DNA of 34,065 nt from Anaerolineae bacterium. Its GTDB lineage: Bacteria; Chloroflexota; Anaerolineae; E26-bin7. Numbering within the stretch: the stretch's first letter is position 1; the number at the start of each line of letters is the position of its first letter. The stretch spans positions 1-34,065 of the forward strand of contig JAOZOT010000006.1 of NCBI GenBank assembly GCA_029933115.1, in the 5' to 3' direction. The position numbers and the translations under genes were made by a program. Below are positions 33,774-34,065 of this stretch, piece after piece. The notes under the pieces are model-generated. The model ran no database searches and had not been told where the DNA came from. It worked only from the letters and a program-made list of their open reading frames with translations.

Positions 33774-34065
33774 TTCTGTTGCCTCGCAGTTATGCTAAAC
33801 CGATGACAGGGATAAACTACAAAACCTCTGGACTGTTGGACATTCAACTGGGGTAATTACCCAATCCATGCCCGAGTTTGATTGTGTGTCACCTCGACAG
33901 ATCGTCGTGATGCCCCCCAGTGTTTTGGCTGCACGCAATTCGCAAAATCCACGTGATAGGGTTGTAGCTCATTGAAGATCCAGGAAGGAACGTCCAAGTA
34001 GTCGATTCTCTACTCACCATTCGCTTATTTGCCTGGTTACTATGGCGGATTGGGCATCGCTTGCA
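33774..34065. other. Upstream region of the cluster, no confident gene
   Basis: The 292 bases ahead of the first cluster gene hold no convincing promoter, RNA gene or repeat. A minus-strand open stretch of about 50 codons (34009 to TAA at 33857), containing LDVPSWIFNELQPYH, reads like protein but lacks a good start and ribosome site and is bounded by stop codons. It may be the decayed end of another gene. The promoter of the minus-strand series is presumably here, but I cannot place it. Confidence 0.4.

Noticed and set aside
33774..33850. Promoter with -35/-10 boxes upstream of the first cluster gene
   Set aside because: The best candidate (TTGTAG ... TAGCAT, 19-base spacer) is too far from consensus to report as a feature.

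Overview
The window looks like accessory DNA of a Chloroflexota (Anaerolineae/Caldilineae-like) bacterium. I infer this from moderate-to-high GC, Thr-Pro-rich linkers in the exported proteins, a CAP-domain protein of the kind common in that phylum, and transposase remnants similar to ones I recall from Chloroflexus/Roseiflexus relatives. No rRNA, tRNA, CRISPR array or housekeeping gene is present, so the placement is an inference.

Layout. Bases 1-1020 hold two broken transposase genes that converge tail to tail. From about 1007 to 33773 every gene lies on the minus strand, so transcription runs from high to low coordinates with short gaps or 4-bp overlaps. In transcription order: a 1495-aa coiled-coil/TPR-like protein (33773-29286); a calcineurin-type phosphoesterase (29282-28413); an exported von Willebrand A (VWA) protein with two C-terminal membrane helices (28214-25188); a cytosolic tubulin/FtsZ-like protein (25154-21588); a ~220-bp inverted-repeat element (21352-21571); a 2057-aa transmembrane fusion of CAP, VWA, CxxCH plus beta-propeller, and a second tubulin-like protein (21286-15113); a coiled-coil protein paralogous to the first gene (15116-13524); two membrane proteins (13503-11374 and 11355-10549); a divergent Ser/Thr-kinase-like protein (10512-8416); a repeat-rich coiled-coil protein (8387-6009); a single-pass protein with a Pro-rich linker (5967-4378); a small membrane protein (4310/4343-4029); and a three-gene overlapping unit of a 151-aa protein, an M48 metallopeptidase and a polytopic membrane protein (3974-1007).

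How the genes may work together. The shared strand, tight spacing, strong Shine-Dalgarno sites and paralogy between members (two tubulin-like proteins, two coiled-coil proteins, two VWA proteins) suggest one multi-component machine at the cell envelope. The predicted topology of the 2057-aa protein puts CAP, VWA and a possible haem-binding propeller outside the membrane and a full-length tubulin-like protein inside. The second tubulin-like protein, with an intact nucleotide-binding signature, is a natural cytosolic partner. The kinase-like protein, phosphoesterase, peptidase and coiled-coil proteins could regulate or scaffold it. I know of no described system with this composition; its function (cytoskeletal, signalling or defence) is not shown by the sequence.
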